DNA from: Adineta ricciae
Lineage: Eukaryota; Rotifera; Eurotatoria; Adinetida; Adinetidae
Direction: 5' to 3'
Assembly (NCBI GenBank): GCA_905250025.1
Contig: CAJNOJ010000142.1
Coordinates: 43,523-107,522, forward strand
Length of the DNA: 64,000 nt
In this document: positions 1 to 10,357 of the stretch, in pieces
Numbering within the stretch: position 1 is the first letter of the stretch
How the letters are laid out: each line of letters begins with the position of its first letter
The notes under the pieces: model-generated
What the model saw: the letters and a program-made list of their open reading frames with translations, nothing else
What the model was told of the DNA's origin: nothing
The model's database searches: none
Translations under genes and position numbers: made by a program

Positions 1-843
1 TGTAACCGGACCGGTGCTGGGCGCTGTCCATTGAAAAGCCTGACAAGTGTAAGTGGTGGGACCAGTTGTTGCACTATGAAGAGTGCTCGAAGAGCCAACA
101 GAAACCGGTGGACACGGAGGTGTAGGAGTGGTCGCTAAAGAGATCCAAATAATCCTTTCGTGTGATTAGCTTGAGAAAATTTGCTTTCCTAGACCCACAA
201 GAGGTAGTTGTACTGGTCGTTGATGTTGAAGTTGTCGTTGTTTCAGTCGTTGTTGCTTGAAAAAAAGAGAAAACAAGATTATTGCTAGGAAATTAGAAAG
301 ACTCACAGGTGGTTGTCTCAGACGTTGATGAAGTACTGCTACTTGATGATGTTGAACTACTACTGGTCGATGTAGAAGAAGTGCTGCTACTTGATGATGT
401 CGAACTACTACTGGTCGATGTAGAAGAAGTGCTGCTACTAGACGATGTTGAACTACTGCTAGTTGATGTGGAAGAAGTACTGGTTGTCGTTGTGGCTAGA
501 AATGGATGAATGAAACGGAATTATCATTTGACTTTCAAAGTTCTATACTGGTAATTTTCATGACAAGTCCTTTATTTGTTAGAAGAGCGACAAGCAGAGC
601 AGTTAGACCGATAAGAAGCAATAGAAGTGCTAGAATAGACCCAACGCAACAACAACAAGGAGTACAACAGATAGGATATAATCCACAGCATCGGCGGCGG
701 CGGCGACGATCTTGTTTTTTCTTTGGTTCTTGCCTATCTTTTTCGTACATTTGTCGAGGAATTAGAAACACTTTTGACGAATTAGACCACCGCGTGATAT
801 TGCTAACTGAATCAAACGATACATCGGGTTTCAATTTCTTCAC
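1..843 (-). CDS. Type II membrane protein with poly-Arg/Cys membrane anchor and Ser/Thr stalk (partial)
   Basis: The 3' end runs off the left edge. Inferred exons on the minus strand are 549-843, 307-495, 199-255 and 134 to below 1. Introns are 50-65 bp with GT-AG ends, and the phases join in frame. The N-terminus is hydrophilic and basic, with six Arg just before a Cys-rich stretch (about residues 45-65). A roughly 22-residue Leu-rich span follows, so a signal anchor with the N-terminus in the cytosol is likely. Next come about 80 residues that are almost all Ser and Thr. The ectodomain then starts with a Pro/Cys segment and a TYTCQAFQW stretch. The family is unknown to me. The basic-Cys-span plus TTS-stalk layout recurs in rotifer surface proteins (my recollection). 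The start is the first ATG of the open frame. Confidence 0.62.
330..473. repeat. Three 48-bp tandem units encoding the Ser/Thr stalk
   Basis: Units start at 330, 378 and 426. They begin with GAAGTRCTGCTACT on the plus strand and differ by a few substitutions. On the minus strand they encode 16-residue Ser/Thr blocks of the membrane protein. The length keeps frame, so unit number can vary without breaking the gene. The plus-strand open frame through them is a shadow. Confidence 0.85.
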
Positions 844-1889
844 AACAACATATAATGATAGTAATAATAATACCTATAATAAGATGGAGCTTACTTTCGA
901 TAAGTGAGTATCGTGATCATCGTCTCTTGGCGTTAACGTTTTTGAACGCGACATAATTCCTCTTTGTTCGAATAACTGGTGTTTTTCGATTTTGTTCGCT
1001 GGCTGGCACGAAAGAGATGAATGAATTGTTATATCATCACCGTTCACTACAGATGATGATGTAGTCAGATTTTCGATAGTATAGTCGCTTTTTCTTTCCT
1101 AAATAGAAAGTATCATACTATTTCTTCAACAAATTCTATCAATTACTCTACATGATTTTTAGCATCACTCTGTTGTACCGCTGAAGGTACATACCTATTG
1201 GAAATGGCATTGACATGGATTACATTGACTGACATCTTCGAAACAAATAGTGCACATATATAATAGAACTATGACATTCACTACTAGATTACCTTTTTTC
1301 GAATGTTTGTCCGACGATGAGATGACTGATCACATCGTTTGACAGATGTTGCTTTCAACATTACTCTACAGACCGATCACACTGCTGCTAAATCAGCAGT
1401 CGAGACAGAACTGATGTGCTGTTATGTCCTTAGGATTCTTTTTTTTCTCTTGAATCCAGAATACACAATGATTATTTAACAATCGAAACTACATAAGACT
1501 CGATTTTTTTGAGGTTTCAAATCTTACATATTGTTTATTTATTTTTTTCAGTAATAGAAACTTAGTCGAATTGAGTTTGGTTTATTGAATACAAGCGCTT
1601 TCGAACATGTGACTATATATATAATTGTATGAAAAGAATACTTTCAACTTCTTTTCTTTCTTTCTACTGCATACAAGTCCTATAACTACGTGCAAAACAA
1701 TGTGCACTTTAAAGATATGAATAGAACATATATTTAATTAGTAGAGAATATACACTGCATCATATATACATGTAACATGAAAAATACTAACGTGAGAAGC
1801 AGATAGAGAAGTAACAAAATCTTTTATAGTTTCATTATGATGATCGTTCGTCGAGTGATCTAAATCGTACTGTTGAAAACGATTGTCTG
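844..1889. other. Intergenic, no gene seen
   Basis: AT-rich stretch between two minus-strand genes. It should hold the promoter of the type II membrane protein and the 3' flank of the PAN-like gene. Several T-runs are present, but I see no long open frame, RNA gene or repeat. Confidence 0.5.
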
Positions 1890-2775
1890 CTATGTGGCAC
1901 TATTGTAAACACCAGCCCCCGTAATGTTCTTTTTCAAATAACATGCGGCATTGGAGTTGCTATCTGAAGCGCTTTTAGCTCTAGTAAAGCCGACGCATGT
2001 AATATCTTTCAAGCACGCTTTTTGACAAAATTTAAAATTGCCGGTGTATGGATTTCCGGTGCAATCTGTACTGCTCGAGCTGTAAATATAAAAGTTCATA
2101 ACAGACCATCTGTTTAACTAATCTGGAAGGAAGTTCGAAAAATTCACTCGAGAACAGCCATCGCATTGATGGAAGTTTATTGTATCGTACGTCCAGTTCT
2201 GTGCAATATAACTTTGAATTTGCATACGGCGTGCTGTTGTATTGCATTGTGGAACTGATGTTGTTGTCTGAGTCTTCATACCTAAAACAATCACAAGAAT
2301 AATTACATGTCTCGAACTAAACGACTTTCTCCGATAAAATCACCTATATAAAAGATGGTAGTTAGATTTGGACTCGAAATCTTCGTAGTACGATGATTTG
2401 AAGATCTAAGATGATGAATGTTGATGAAATTAAAAGTACTTACGTACCGATAATTGTCGATCATCGGCAGCCACTAAAGTTACCATACCTGTTTGTGGTA
2501 TAATACTGCCAAATTCACTTGAAATGTCATCATACATCTCACACTGATAAGTAGATTGATCGTAATTGAGTGTACGACAGTTCATATTCTGTAGACAGGC
2601 CATTTCACAGCGTCTCAAACCGAATGAAAAGAAAATGGTAGACGATAAACAGCTTGAATCAGTGCATTGATATCGAACATCGTTCTGCTTAATTAATAGT
2701 AGAGTTCTCGAATTTTGCGACGTGACTAGTGTATGCAATGAGAATCGATGAAAGCGGTACAATGATGTGTCTCAT
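1890..2775 (-). CDS. Secreted Cys-rich protein with two PAN/apple-like modules
   Basis: Inferred exons on the minus strand are 2722-2775, 2444-2684, 2119-2281 and 1890-2079. They join in frame to 215 residues. The first 15 or so residues form a plausible signal peptide (MRHIIVPLSSILIA). Two similar segments follow: one with CEMACLQNMNC and a later Cys, and one with CQKACLKDITC and a later Cys. A short Thr-rich linker (KTQTTTS) separates them. The C-x3-C-x5-C spacing recalls the PAN/apple fold, used for protein or carbohydrate binding. The first intron would be only 37 nt with a weak GTCGCA donor, so the start is the least certain part; an ATG at 2762 gives an intron-free alternative without a signal peptide. 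Function is not known. Confidence 0.5.
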
Positions 2776-3164
2776 AATGAATAAATTCCAACTGTCGTAA
2801 AATTAGTTTTCTAAAAAGAATGAAACGATTGCTGAACACCTGGTTTGCCGTTTATTTTTAGCTAACGGTTGATTTTTTAAAATCTTTTTAGATGTCCAAG
2901 TAATTTTATTCGTTTGAGATGCGCATACAATAGAAGTTTTTTCTCCGTTATTAAAAGCAGAACCAACTTAGACGCTAACATATTTTCAATTAGATCGATG
3001 AAAATTTCAAGTATTACTTAGAAATTGCTGCCCGAATTTTCAAGATACTAGAAGAATTGTGGCTTTGAAGAAAACACATTTAGATATCGTTGCGCGTTTT
3101 TTTCTTTTGATGTTCATAACCTTTGAGAGTGCATACTCTGTGCACAGCTGGCTATTATTCATCA
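2776..3164. other. Intergenic, no gene seen
   Basis: Lies between the 3' end of the PARG-like gene and the 5' end of the PAN-like gene, both on the minus strand. No supported feature is seen. Confidence 0.4.
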
Positions 3165-4125
3165 TCATTTTCCTTGGTATTGAGAAATGGCAAATACTTC
3201 CTCAAATACGTGATGCATGTCTGCATCGAAGATCGCAAAAATAATTCGACTAAAAACGTTTCGAAATTCGTCGGATTGCAAGTGTTCACGAAAAGCCAGT
3301 GCCACTTCTCGCGGATCGTTTTTAAAAACGCCGCAACCAAATGCGCCCAATACCACAACATCATGACGATGCATTTGGAAAACAGTCAGTAGACATCTGA
3401 TTCGTTCTTTCATTGTTTGTCGAGTTAGTTCAATATCTTGACAAATACTTGCATTGGGAGCTGCACATGTCACTATTCCAACATGATATGGTGAAGATAA
3501 CATTTTACCATTATCATCCTAAGTAGAAAAGAATAAATAAATAAGAAGAAGTTCTCTCTGATCAAACCTTAATGATTGTAATACGAGGTGAGTAAATGAT
3601 TCGATGAGTATAGAGTCCATTTTTTTCTCGTCGGTGATAACCGTAAAATTGAGGAAAGATTCGATCTTGTGACAGAGCGAGATAGAGAGATGATGATCTT
3701 GCTATCGATTCTTCTTGAGCATTTGAACCTTTGAGAAAACCACCGCCAGGATTCTTTGCTGATGCAAAATTCAATATTCCGATGCGATTATCATCGTCGA
3801 TTTCACTTGCCAATGATTCAGCTGCTTGTAAAGTTGTGCAATGACGAATCTCATACACTGGTGACGATGAAGATTTCATTAAAGTCGTTGTTATTAAATC
3901 ATCTTCTGTATAGACAATTGTATTTTCAATGGAAAATCGAAGATCATGTTGTAAATTGACATTCCGATGATTTCCGCGGGTGTTACTTAAACCAGCTTGG
4001 AATTTCTTCAAAGTATCATCCGCAATTGCTGCATATTTATCGCGCGGTAGGTGATGAACATCAGTAGCATCTTTACAATCCAGTTGGTTTCGTTTTCTCG
4101 TTTTGTCAAAACTTTGTTCCGCCAT
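3165..4125 (-). CDS. TIGR02452-family / microbial-type PARG-like ADP-ribose hydrolase (haplotype 1)
   Basis: Two exons, 3568-4125 and 3165-3518, are split by a 49-bp intron and encode 303 residues. Residues 117-139 read NFASAKNPGGG, then seven residues, then QEE. This is the GGG-x6-8-QEE catalytic signature of bacterial-type poly(ADP-ribose) glycohydrolases (macrodomain fold), with the catalytic Glu at 138/139. After the splice site come DDNG, SSPY and TCAAPNA blocks, then FGCGVFKNDP, all typical of TIGR02452 proteins. No signal peptide or membrane span is present, so it is probably cytosolic or nuclear. The family is widespread in bacteria, fungi and plants and patchy in animals. The gene is head-to-head with FkbM. 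A second, truncated copy on the other haplotype lies at 5330-5830. Confidence 0.82.
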
Positions 4126-4771
4126 TTGTAAATTAATCGTTTTATTTGCGCAAATAAATACTTCACATGTTAACGATATATGTAGAAAGGTAGATATTTT
4201 TCAGTGACGCATACATCGATTGCGAAATTACATGAATAACGATTTCCGTTTAATTCTGATTGCGTAAATCATAACTGAAAATTCGCAAGCACAAATCGAT
4301 TCGCCGAACGGAGAAACAAAATAACGTAGAAACACCATTAATGATGTGCACAAAAAATAGTGCGAAAAGTTCTAAAATTAAGCGCAAGACAGATATAAAA
4401 ACATCATTGTATAGAGAATTTCTTTTTTCTAAACATAAAAACAGTATTTGTTAGCAAAACACGCCTTTCTTTTCACCGCTCATGATTATAACGTGGACAA
4501 ATGTATTTACATTTCTTTATTTGAAGAACAGTAGCTTCTCACCTTGACTGACGTATTTAAGAGTAGCACATTCTGCATTTAAGACATAAATATCAATTTC
4601 TTCGATCGATTTTAATCGAGAGTTTGTATTGATGAATGTTTTTATCTGATATATAATTCCGTGTATGGTTCTAAAATTTGGTATTTGACACTGTCAAGTT
4701 TAAATTTTATTACGCTGTACTGTATTCAACATCGCATTCGATTATTACAAATTGAGTAAAACCTTTACAAC
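4126..4771. other. Shared upstream region between divergent PARG-like and FkbM genes
   Basis: 646 bases between two start codons facing away from each other, so both promoters must lie here. A closely similar copy is at 5831-6504 on the other haplotype, with small indels (for example about 25 extra bases near 6000-6025). No clear TATA box could be chosen. Confidence 0.45.
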
Positions 4772-5328
4772 ATGAAAGAACACAAAGGTTTTTTCTACGG
4801 CATTCTCATTGGTTTATTTACAATGTATTACATTCGATCTTTTACATTCCGTGAAACCATCTTGCTTTATAGTAAAACTGAATCTGTAGCTAAGCCAAGT
4901 CTGGACATATACAACAAAGCATGTGGTGTGCGATATTGGCAAAAGAATGAAAATTTTGCAAATAAACATGACATAGTTTTCTTTTTCGTTTTAAGTTCAA
5001 TTTTGGATCCAACACGTGGAGAAATCATCATCATTGAATTTGGAGCAAATGTTGGCCAGTTTAGCGAAGTGATTTTAGCTACACCACATGAGATACCGTA
5101 TGTCGTACATTCTATAGAACCTGTTATATCTCTTTTTCAAACAATGACAAATCGATCATCGTCATTTCGAAAGCAAAAACATGATAAACATTTTCTTCAC
5201 AATATTGCCATTAGCGATCGAACCGGTCGCGTGCCGATCTATACACATGCACCAGACAAGCCAGGCGAAGCGTCAACACTGGGACAAGGTTCACGATTAG
5301 GTTATCGATTCATATCAGAAGTATCTGT
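4772..5328 (+). CDS. FkbM-type methyltransferase, 5' part only (haplotype 1)
   Basis: Same reading frame as the complete copy at 6505-7479, with scattered substitutions. It has the N-terminal signal-anchor span, the IEFGANVGQF nucleotide-binding motif and the HSIEP block. It stops dead at the N at 5329, just before the acidic DVEGFEPE motif. The matching 3' part of the same haplotype appears to be 24789-25139; 67 bases (equivalent to 7062-7128) lie between them. The gene is therefore probably intact in the organism and broken here by assembly. Confidence 0.75.
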
Positions 5329-5329
5329 N
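5329..5329. other. Single-N contig junction (left end of inserted haplotig)
   Basis: Before the N the sequence matches 7061 and earlier in FkbM. After it the sequence matches 3625 onward in the PARG-like gene. The jump backwards along the same locus falls exactly on the N, so this is an assembly join. Confidence 0.88.
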
Positions 5330-5830
5330 TTCTCGTCGATGATAACCGTAAAATTGAGGAAAGATTCGATCTTGTGACAGAGCGAGATAGAGAGATGATG
5401 ATCTTGCTATCGATTCTTCTTGAGCATTTGAACCTTTGAGAAAACCGCCGCCAGGATTCTTTGCTGATGCGAAATTCAATATACCGATGCGATTATCATC
5501 GTCGATTTCACTTGCCAATAATTCAGCTGCTTGTAAAGTTGTGCTATGACGAATTTCATACACTGGTGACGATGAAGATTTCATTAAAGTCTCTGTTATT
5601 AAATCATCTTCTGTATAAACAATTGTATTTTCAATGGAAAATCGAAGATCCTGTTGTAAATTGACATTCCGATGATTTCCGCGGGTGTTACTTGAACCAG
5701 TTTGAAATTTCTTCAAAGTATCATCTGCAATTGCTGCATATTTATCGCGTGATAAGTGATGAACACCACTAGCATCTTTCAAATCCAGTTGGTTTCGTTT
5801 TCTCGTTTTGTCAAAACTTTGTTCCGCCAT
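5330..5830 (-). CDS. PARG-like ADP-ribose hydrolase, N-terminal part (haplotype 2, cut by contig end)
   Basis: Allele of 3165-4125, starting at the ATG at 5830 (MAEQSFDK). The longer open frame from 5878 is rejected because the haplotype 1 ORF begins at MAEQ. The GGG-x7-QEE signature is intact. The second half of exon 1 and all of exon 2 are missing because the contig starts at 5330. This is an assembly truncation, not a pseudogene. Confidence 0.75.
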
Positions 5831-6504
5831 TTGCAAATTAATCGTTTTATTTGCGCAAATAAATACCGCACGTGTCAACGATATATATAGAAAAGAAAAT
5901 ATTTTTCAGTGACGTATACATCGATTGCGAAATTACATGAATAATGATTTCCGTTTAGTTCTGATTGCGTAAGCCATAACTGAAAATTCGCAAGCACAAA
6001 GTAATAGAACTAACATAAGTTCACACATCGATTCGCCGAACGGAGAAACAAAGTAACGTAGAAAATACCATTAACGATGTGTACAAAAAAGAAACGTGCG
6101 AAAAGTTCTAAAATTGAGCGCCAGACAGGTACAAAACATCATTGTATAGAGAATTTCTTTTTTCTAAACATAAAAACAGTATTTGTTAGCAAAACACGCC
6201 TTTCTTTTCACCGCTCATGATTATAACGTGGACAAATGTATTTACATTTCTTTATTTGAAGAACAGTAGCTTCTCACCTTGACTGATGTATTTAAGAGTA
6301 GTACATTCTGCATTTAAGACATAAATATCAGTTTCTTCGATCGATTTTAAACGAGATTTTGTATTGATGAATGTTTTTATCTGATATATAATTCCGTGTA
6401 TGGTTCTAAAATTTGGTATTCGACACTGTCAAGTTTAAATTTTATTACGCTACTGTATTCAACATCGCATTCGATTATTACGAATTGAGTAAAACATTTA
6501 CAGG
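5831..6504. other. Divergent promoter region, haplotype 2
   Basis: Allelic to 4126-4771, between the PARG-like and FkbM start codons. Nothing further was recognised. Confidence 0.4.
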
Positions 6505-7479
6505 ATGAAAGAATATAAAGGTTTTTTCTGCGGCATTCTCATTGGTTTATTCACAATGTATTACTTTCGATCTTTTACATTTCGTGAAACCATCTTGCTT
6601 TATCGTAAAACTGAATCTGCATCTAAGCCAAGTCTGGACATATACAATAAAGCATGTGGTGTGCGATACTGGCAAAAGAATGAAAATTTTGCAAATAAAC
6701 ATGACATACTTTTCTTTTTCGTTTTAAGTTCAATTTTGGATCCAGCACATGAAGAAATTATCATCATTGAATTTGGAGCAAATGTTGGCCAGTTTAGCGA
6801 AGTGATTCTAGCTACACCGCATGAGATACCGTATGTTGTGCATTCTATAGAACCTGTTATATCTCTTTTTCAAACAATGACAAATCGATCATCGTCATTT
6901 CGAAAGCAAAAACATGATAAACATTTTCTTCACAATATTGCCATTAGCGATCGAACCGGTCGCGTGCCGATCTATACACATGCACCAGACAAGCCAGGCG
7001 AAGCGTCAACACTGGGACACAGTTCACGATTAGGTTATCGATTCATATCAGAAGTATCTGTCACAACATTGCCTATGTTCATCAAAACTAATCACATCAA
7101 AACACCGATCTCTTTCGTTAAGATTGATGTTGAAGGATTCGAACCCGAGGTCATACGCGGTATGAATTTAACATTCAATTCTGCTCTATTTCCGTTATTC
7201 TTATTCGAAACCGGCGGTGCATGGCGCGATGATCGTTCAGTTCTGGCAAGAACGCACACCATCAAATCATTTGTAAGGATGCTCGACATCCTTGGGTACG
7301 ATTGCTTTTATGTTGGTAGTCCGTATCTTCTACCTATCACTGGAAAATACTGGGATGATTCATTCGAAGACATACCACGAAGTTGCAATATCCTATCGGT
7401 ATTGCGTATTTCACAGACTTGGAAAAATTTAGCTACGAAACTCGCACATATACCATTAAATTCTTGTCAATGGTTATGA
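6505..7479 (+). CDS. FkbM-family methyltransferase, membrane-anchored (complete, haplotype 2)
   Basis: Intron-free, 324 residues. Residues 6-24 are hydrophobic (GFFCGILIGLFTMYY), giving a type II signal anchor and suggesting a Golgi or ER lumenal enzyme. The catalytic region has a Rossmann motif IEFGANVGQF (about residue 90), HSIEPVISLF, and the FkbM acidic motif KIDVEGFEPEVIRGM, then FLFETGG. FkbM enzymes are SAM-dependent O-methyltransferases first known from bacterial macrolide synthesis; anchored animal relatives are thought to act on glycans or lipids. The substrate here is unknown. Lack of introns and the bacterial-type family are compatible with old horizontal gain, but not proof. Confidence 0.85.
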   Translation: MKEYKGFFCGILIGLFTMYYFRSFTFRETILLYRKTESASKPSLDIYNKACGVRYWQKNENFANKHDILFFFVLSSILDPAHEEIIIIEFGANVGQFSEVILATPHEIPYVVHSIEPVISLFQTMTNRSSSFRKQKHDKHFLHNIAISDRTGRVPIYTHAPDKPGEASTLGHSSRLGYRFISEVSVTTLPMFIKTNHIKTPISFVKIDVEGFEPEVIRGMNLTFNSALFPLFLFETGGAWRDDRSVLARTHTIKSFVRMLDILGYDCFYVGSPYLLPITGKYWDDSFEDIPRSCNILSVLRISQTWKNLATKLAHIPLNSCQWL

Positions 7480-8024
7480 AAGAGCAATGCATATGGATAG
7501 TTGTATTGTGTTAGCATGTTTTTTTTTATGTCACGATAGATGTGGAACAATATAAGAACATTTCTATAAATATAACAAAAAAAGTGCTGTGTCATCACTT
7601 TTATTTCCTCTTTCTCAATTGCTCTTCCACAACTTTGAGCACTCTTCTTCACGTCAAAGAATATCCCAACTCGTTTAATTAACGTTGTTCAATTACTAAT
7701 GGTTCCTAGGTTGAAGAAGCATGTGCATGTCTTTTTCTTTACAAAGTATCACATTCCGGATGGCTATTTAAATAACTACCAAATGCAGTGACGTTCTTTC
7801 TTTTTTTTTGCATCGTCATTATGTTGCACACAAAACATTAGGTACTCAAGAAAAGTACAAACATCACCTGAGCACGTTATTTGACGTTTTCTTTTCTGAC
7901 GATGGGTGGAGCGCGCATCATCATGATATATAAAGCAATGTGAAAAAGAAAATGCTTCGTCATTCTTATTCTTTCTTGCTTACGCTGCTTCTTGCTGTGT
8001 GAATCCAATAATTTCTATCTAAAG
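7480..8024. other. Intergenic with propeller promoter
   Basis: Contains the FkbM 3' flank and the upstream region of the secreted propeller gene. The homologous stretch on haplotype 1 is 25140-25686. A TATA-like element is listed separately. Confidence 0.45.
7926..7935 (+). promoter_or_regulatory. TATA-like element of the propeller gene
   Basis: ATATATAAAG lies 90 bases before the propeller start codon, on the coding strand. The haplotype 1 copy has a matching TTATAAAGC near 25590. Position and conservation fit a core promoter. Confidence 0.45.
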
Positions 8025-9314
8025 ATGCGACTCGTTATACTATATTCGGCATTTGTTCTGCTCTTAACAATACCTATCAATGGTCAAACACTGTATCCAA
8101 CAACAAGCGGTAGTGTTGGTGCTGTTTACACGATGTCAAATGCCGCAAGTATGAATCAAATATTGATTCATTCGTTGAATTCAACTGGTCAATTAACATT
8201 GACGAATTCAGTGAATACCAATGGAACTGGCGTCAATACTACAGCAGGAGATCCTCTATTCTCGCAAGGAGCTCTTGGAGTTTATTCAAATTATTTGTTT
8301 GCTGTCAATCCAGGATCAAATTCCTTGTCGATGTTTATGCTTAGTTCATCCGATGCAACACAAGTGATTTTAATATCAGTTCAACCTACATATGGTGTGT
8401 TTCCAGTTTCAGTCGCTGTTAATAATATGTATGCATGTGTTTTAACTGGTGGCAGTATGACAGGTATTCGTTGTTATACTTATAATTCATCTGGATTATT
8501 CATTGTAACATCATTTGATCGAAATCTTACATCGATCCTATCACAAAGTGTTCCACCGAGTGGTCCGCGACAAACATTCAGTCAAATTCTTTTCTCAGCA
8601 GACAATATGGCTTTGATCATCTCGATGAAAGGATTTAATGCGACATCAGCAGGTTCTCTCTTGTTCTATACATTGAACAGCGACAAAACGGTGTTAGCTG
8701 CAAATCCAATACAAATGACACCGACTGGTGGTATCTTACCGTTTTCCATGACTCTTGTCGGCATGAATGGCCTGTTGATTACTGATCCAGGTGCTGCAGG
8801 TGTTTTAACAATGACTTATTCATCAGCAAATGGGACGATAAGTAACAGTATGTTAACACCAGTTAATACAACACTTGCTAGTGCACTATGTTGGTCAACA
8901 TATTCACCAAATCTTGGAAATTACTATGCGATTGGCGCAGGAACAGTCACTATTGTTGAGCTTACTCTCAATCTCACTTCGACTTCGAACCCAGTTCAAA
9001 TTATTCAATATTATCAATTACCAAACAACACTGGGGCACTCGAAGCAACAGTTGTAAGTCTAGCAGGTACAGATTATCTATACGTTATAGGTACTACAGC
9101 ACATGTCATCACTGGTTATCAACTAAAGGCAGCTGGTCAAGCGATGGCCAATGGAATGGTCACATCACAACTGGGTGATACTACAAGCATCCCGAAACTG
9201 GCCGGTATAGCGGCATTTGTTAATACGAAATCATCCAAATCGCTGGCAACGTCTGTCTTTGTGTCAACAAAAATGGTGATAGTACTTTTCATTGTCTCTT
9301 TGTTCATGCTATAA
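8025..9314 (+). CDS. Secreted, probably GPI-anchored lactonase-like beta-propeller (haplotype 2)
   Basis: 429 residues, intron-free. The start is taken at MRLVIL because the haplotype 1 copy lacks the upstream in-frame ATG at 7992. Residues 1-21 form a signal peptide. The C-terminus ends in a hydrophobic tail (VIVLFIVSLFML) after a small Ser/Lys-rich region, as in GPI-anchored proteins. The body has blocks such as GAVYTMSN, DPLFSQGALGV, LFAVNPGSNSLSMF, FPVSVAVNN and CVLTGG. I recognise these from fungal secreted proteins annotated as 3-carboxymuconate cyclase / lactonase-type seven-bladed propellers. There are many Asn glycosylation sites. Enzymatic activity is not evident. Horizontal gain from fungi is an inference. 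Confidence 0.7.
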   Translation: MRLVILYSAFVLLLTIPINGQTLYPTTSGSVGAVYTMSNAASMNQILIHSLNSTGQLTLTNSVNTNGTGVNTTAGDPLFSQGALGVYSNYLFAVNPGSNSLSMFMLSSSDATQVILISVQPTYGVFPVSVAVNNMYACVLTGGSMTGIRCYTYNSSGLFIVTSFDRNLTSILSQSVPPSGPRQTFSQILFSADNMALIISMKGFNATSAGSLLFYTLNSDKTVLAANPIQMTPTGGILPFSMTLVGMNGLLITDPGAAGVLTMTYSSANGTISNSMLTPVNTTLASALCWSTYSPNLGNYYAIGAGTVTIVELTLNLTSTSNPVQIIQYYQLPNNTGALEATVVSLAGTDYLYVIGTTAHVITGYQLKAAGQAMANGMVTSQLGDTTSIPKLAGIAAFVNTKSSKSLATSVFVSTKMVIVLFIVSLFML

Positions 9315-9326
9315 TTTACTCCTCAA

Positions 9327-9332
9327 AATAAA
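9327..9332 (+). terminator. Polyadenylation signal AATAAA
   Basis: Perfect AATAAA 13 bases past the propeller stop codon. The convergent rhomboid gene stops at 9366, so the two 3' UTRs probably overlap. Confidence 0.55.
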
Positions 9333-9365
9333 TTCTTGCAGTATGTATAAAACATACTCTTTCAT

Positions 9366-10357
9366 TTAAAATTCGAACAACCAATGAGGAACTGGAGGGT
9401 CCATTAAGAAAAAGATGGTTACAGTTATCGTAAAATAAATAAAAAGAAGAGTAAATGCTATGCACCGGCACATTGTTCGAAAGTGGCATTGACGATAACT
9501 CCACGGCAAAGGGCAGCCGATCATACCAATTCCGAGCAGTAAACCAACTAAACCACCACCGATATGAGCTGAGTGCGCTGCATTGAGTTTGAAAATATAT
9601 ATCAAAATGATTGTAGGAGCATTAGGAAGTACTATTAGTACGATAATTTGCAAAAATATAAAAGCTCGGTGCTCAGTGTTTTCCTGCAATGCAACAAGTC
9701 GATCCACAGTCAAAAATATTATTAATCCATAGATAGAACCGGATGCGCCAAAACCGGCTAAAGAGGAGAAAACGAGCTTGACTATAGGTTTCAAAAAAGA
9801 CAATCGGCGACACACTTACGCGCTTCTCTATGTTCCAACATAAAAGTTAGACAACTGCTGAGCGCTGAAAGCCAATAAATGATGCTGACACGTATTGTAC
9901 CGTATTTACGTTCCAGGAGGAATCCGTAAAGAGCTTGTTTAGAAACATTTATGACTAAATGATACCAAACCATATGAAGAAGAGAAGCAGTGAAGAATCG
10001 CCATAATTGATATGGATACATGAATGAAGAGCAAATTTCTTTGAGCTTATCATCGTAATAGCACGTTTTGTTCGACTCTAGTGAGTTACAGCGAACATTA
10101 AGCAAACGAATTGCGTCAGATGCTGACCGCATACATGGAATAAAAAACATGAAAATATCAGATAAAGCATACCGAAACGGTCGACCTTGCCAGCTGATGT
10201 TGATATATGTTAGAAGGTAGATAAAAATGTTTATACTACTTATAGCAACAATGAACACAGTACGATGATGTTTTTGATTCAGTACGTTGTCGATGTTAAC
10301 AATACGCAAAAGGTCTGAAAAGATTTTACCTCTTCTATTTCCAGTCGCTTCCTTCAT
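9366..10357 (-). CDS. Rhomboid-family intramembrane serine protease (haplotype 2)
   Basis: Two exons, 9820-10357 and 9366-9781, are split by a 38-nt intron and encode 317 residues. Family marks appear in order: WRFFTASLLHMVWYHLVIN (WR and the HxxxN region), a basic LLERKYGTIR loop, GFGASGSIYGL with the nucleophile Ser193 in GASG, and HSAHIGGGLVG with His252. The Ser-His dyad is intact, so an active protease cutting membrane-protein substrates is expected. At least six hydrophobic spans are present. A Cys-containing lumenal loop separates span 1 from the core, as in secretory-pathway rhomboids. The allele is 27028-28019 with the same motifs. Confidence 0.87.

Noticed and set aside
309-509. Plus-strand Val/Leu/Asp-rich open frame
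   Set aside because: It is the reverse of a Ser/Thr-coding repeat; the minus frame has clean splice sites and joins a membrane anchor.
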